NCBI GenBank assembly: GCA_963769845.1
Contig: CAVYNL010000031.1
Location: forward strand, 1 to 47,165
Direction: 5' to 3'
Length of the DNA: 47,165 nt
Source: JBGQMW01 sp963769845
Lineage (GTDB): Archaea; Thermoproteota; Bathyarchaeia; Bathyarchaeales; Bathycorpusculaceae
The notes beneath the pieces were generated by a model that saw only the letters and a program-made list of their open reading frames with translations, was not told the origin of the DNA and did not search any database. Both the position numbers and the translations under genes were made by a program. Shown piece by piece: positions 46,650-47,165 of this stretch (position 1 is its first letter; each line of letters opens with the position of its first letter).

Positions 46650-47165
46650 TCTTCTCTGCAAGCAGGTCAGAAGCAACGCTTTCCACATGGACTGCGAAGT
46701 CCCGGAGCAGACTTTACTACTGCCCCAACGTTCAATTTGTGAACTCTAATGCTGACACTCCACAGTTTAGGAAGCGCAGATAGAAATTTGCATCGATGGG
46801 GTCTGTTTTCTCCCTAGCGATGTACGGCCATGTCTGAGCATCCAAACTTGAGCTGGGTCAGGGTTTCGGATGGCCAGAGCCTTTCTGACCCGAGAAGCGA
46901 TAGAACATAAAGGCTGCGCCTGTCATCTCAACGCGCGCGCAAACCGGAATTAAAACTATTATTGACCATTTCAGGAACACGCATGCGCGCTAATGTTTTC
47001 CTCTTGCGAATAATACCTTGAAACTCAAAGAGTTTTAAACTTTCTGCAGCACCATGCTGGCGTCTCCTAAAACTCTCCTCGCATGCGAAGCTTTCGCAAA
47101 ACTTGATTCTATTCTTGTTCAGTTTCTGATTCTGTCCCATGCAGTGGGACAATAACTAGTGTTTG
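46650..47165. other. Spacer at the window end
   Basis: No gene is supported. The minus-strand frame at 46928-47152 has no recognisable content. GCGCGCGC lies at 46933-46940 and GCGCGC at 46985-46990. Confidence 0.4.
46933..46940. repeat. (GC)4 element
   Basis: GCGCGCGC flanked as CTCAACGCGCGCGCAAACC, in the spacer after the response regulator. Confidence 0.75.

Noticed and set aside
105..46990. The GC octamers as replication-origin boxes or a CRISPR array.
   Set aside because: Spacing is irregular over 47 kb, no unique spacers of equal length occur, and no Cdc6/Orc or cas gene is seen.
46928..47152. Minus-strand frame of 74 codons at the window end.
   Set aside because: It has no recognisable motif and ends at a GC octamer; it is likely a chance frame.

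Overview
The window looks archaeal and most resembles a Bathyarchaeia-type (formerly MCG) genome. The evidence is the archaeal repair genes (NreA, NucS, an Lhr-type helicase), a two-domain KaiC-like ATPase, many small winged-helix proteins, TATA-like boxes 25-35 bases ahead of several genes, frequent TTG and GTG starts, secreted beta-helix and peptidase proteins with dockerin-like tails, and an HdrA/tungsten-oxidoreductase gene set. The lineage is inferred from gene style; no marker gene proves it.

Layout. 1-10.5 kb is a decayed stretch: a beta-helix pseudogene, a very large TPR/winged-helix gene split by four 1-base frameshifts, a broken membrane-bound winged-helix gene, a broken nuclease-like gene, a broken methyltransferase and an M28-type secreted peptidase in pieces. 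10.6-15.4 kb is housekeeping: NUDIX hydrolase, malate dehydrogenase, tRNA-Asp, NreA, inorganic pyrophosphatase and small unknowns. 15.4-19 kb holds an integrase tail, tiny DNA-binding-type proteins and a second beta-helix/dockerin gene. 19-28.5 kb holds NucS, a methyltransferase and then the main metabolic system: a polyferredoxin, two HdrA proteins (the second fused to an MvhD-like domain), a tungsten aldehyde-oxidoreductase-family enzyme and its four-cluster ferredoxin. 28.6-34.5 kb, on the minus strand, is a likely operon of a glutamine amidotransferase, an Lhr helicase, an APC permease and a TauE/SafE permease. 34.7-39.5 kb holds winged-helix regulators, a YwbE-type protein, a tRNA-like fragment and an old-yellow-enzyme homologue. 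40-46.6 kb is a signalling block: a KaiC-like double ATPase with a small partner gene on one strand, and a CHASE4/multi-PAS histidine kinase with a receiver protein on the other.

How it fits together. The HdrA pair, MvhD-like domain, polyferredoxin and tungsten enzyme would form a soluble flavin-based electron-transfer complex joining oxidation or reduction of an aldehyde- or acid-type substrate to ferredoxin and a second carrier. No HdrB or HdrC is present.

Two features cut across the window. First, many otherwise well-conserved genes carry single-base frameshifts, mostly in short homopolymers (HdrA2, Lhr, KaiC, histidine kinase, TPR protein, OYE). This points to sequence errors as much as to real decay. 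Second, the octamer GCGCGCGC occurs 11 times, nearly always outside intact genes, and several copies sit exactly where a gene is truncated or internally deleted.
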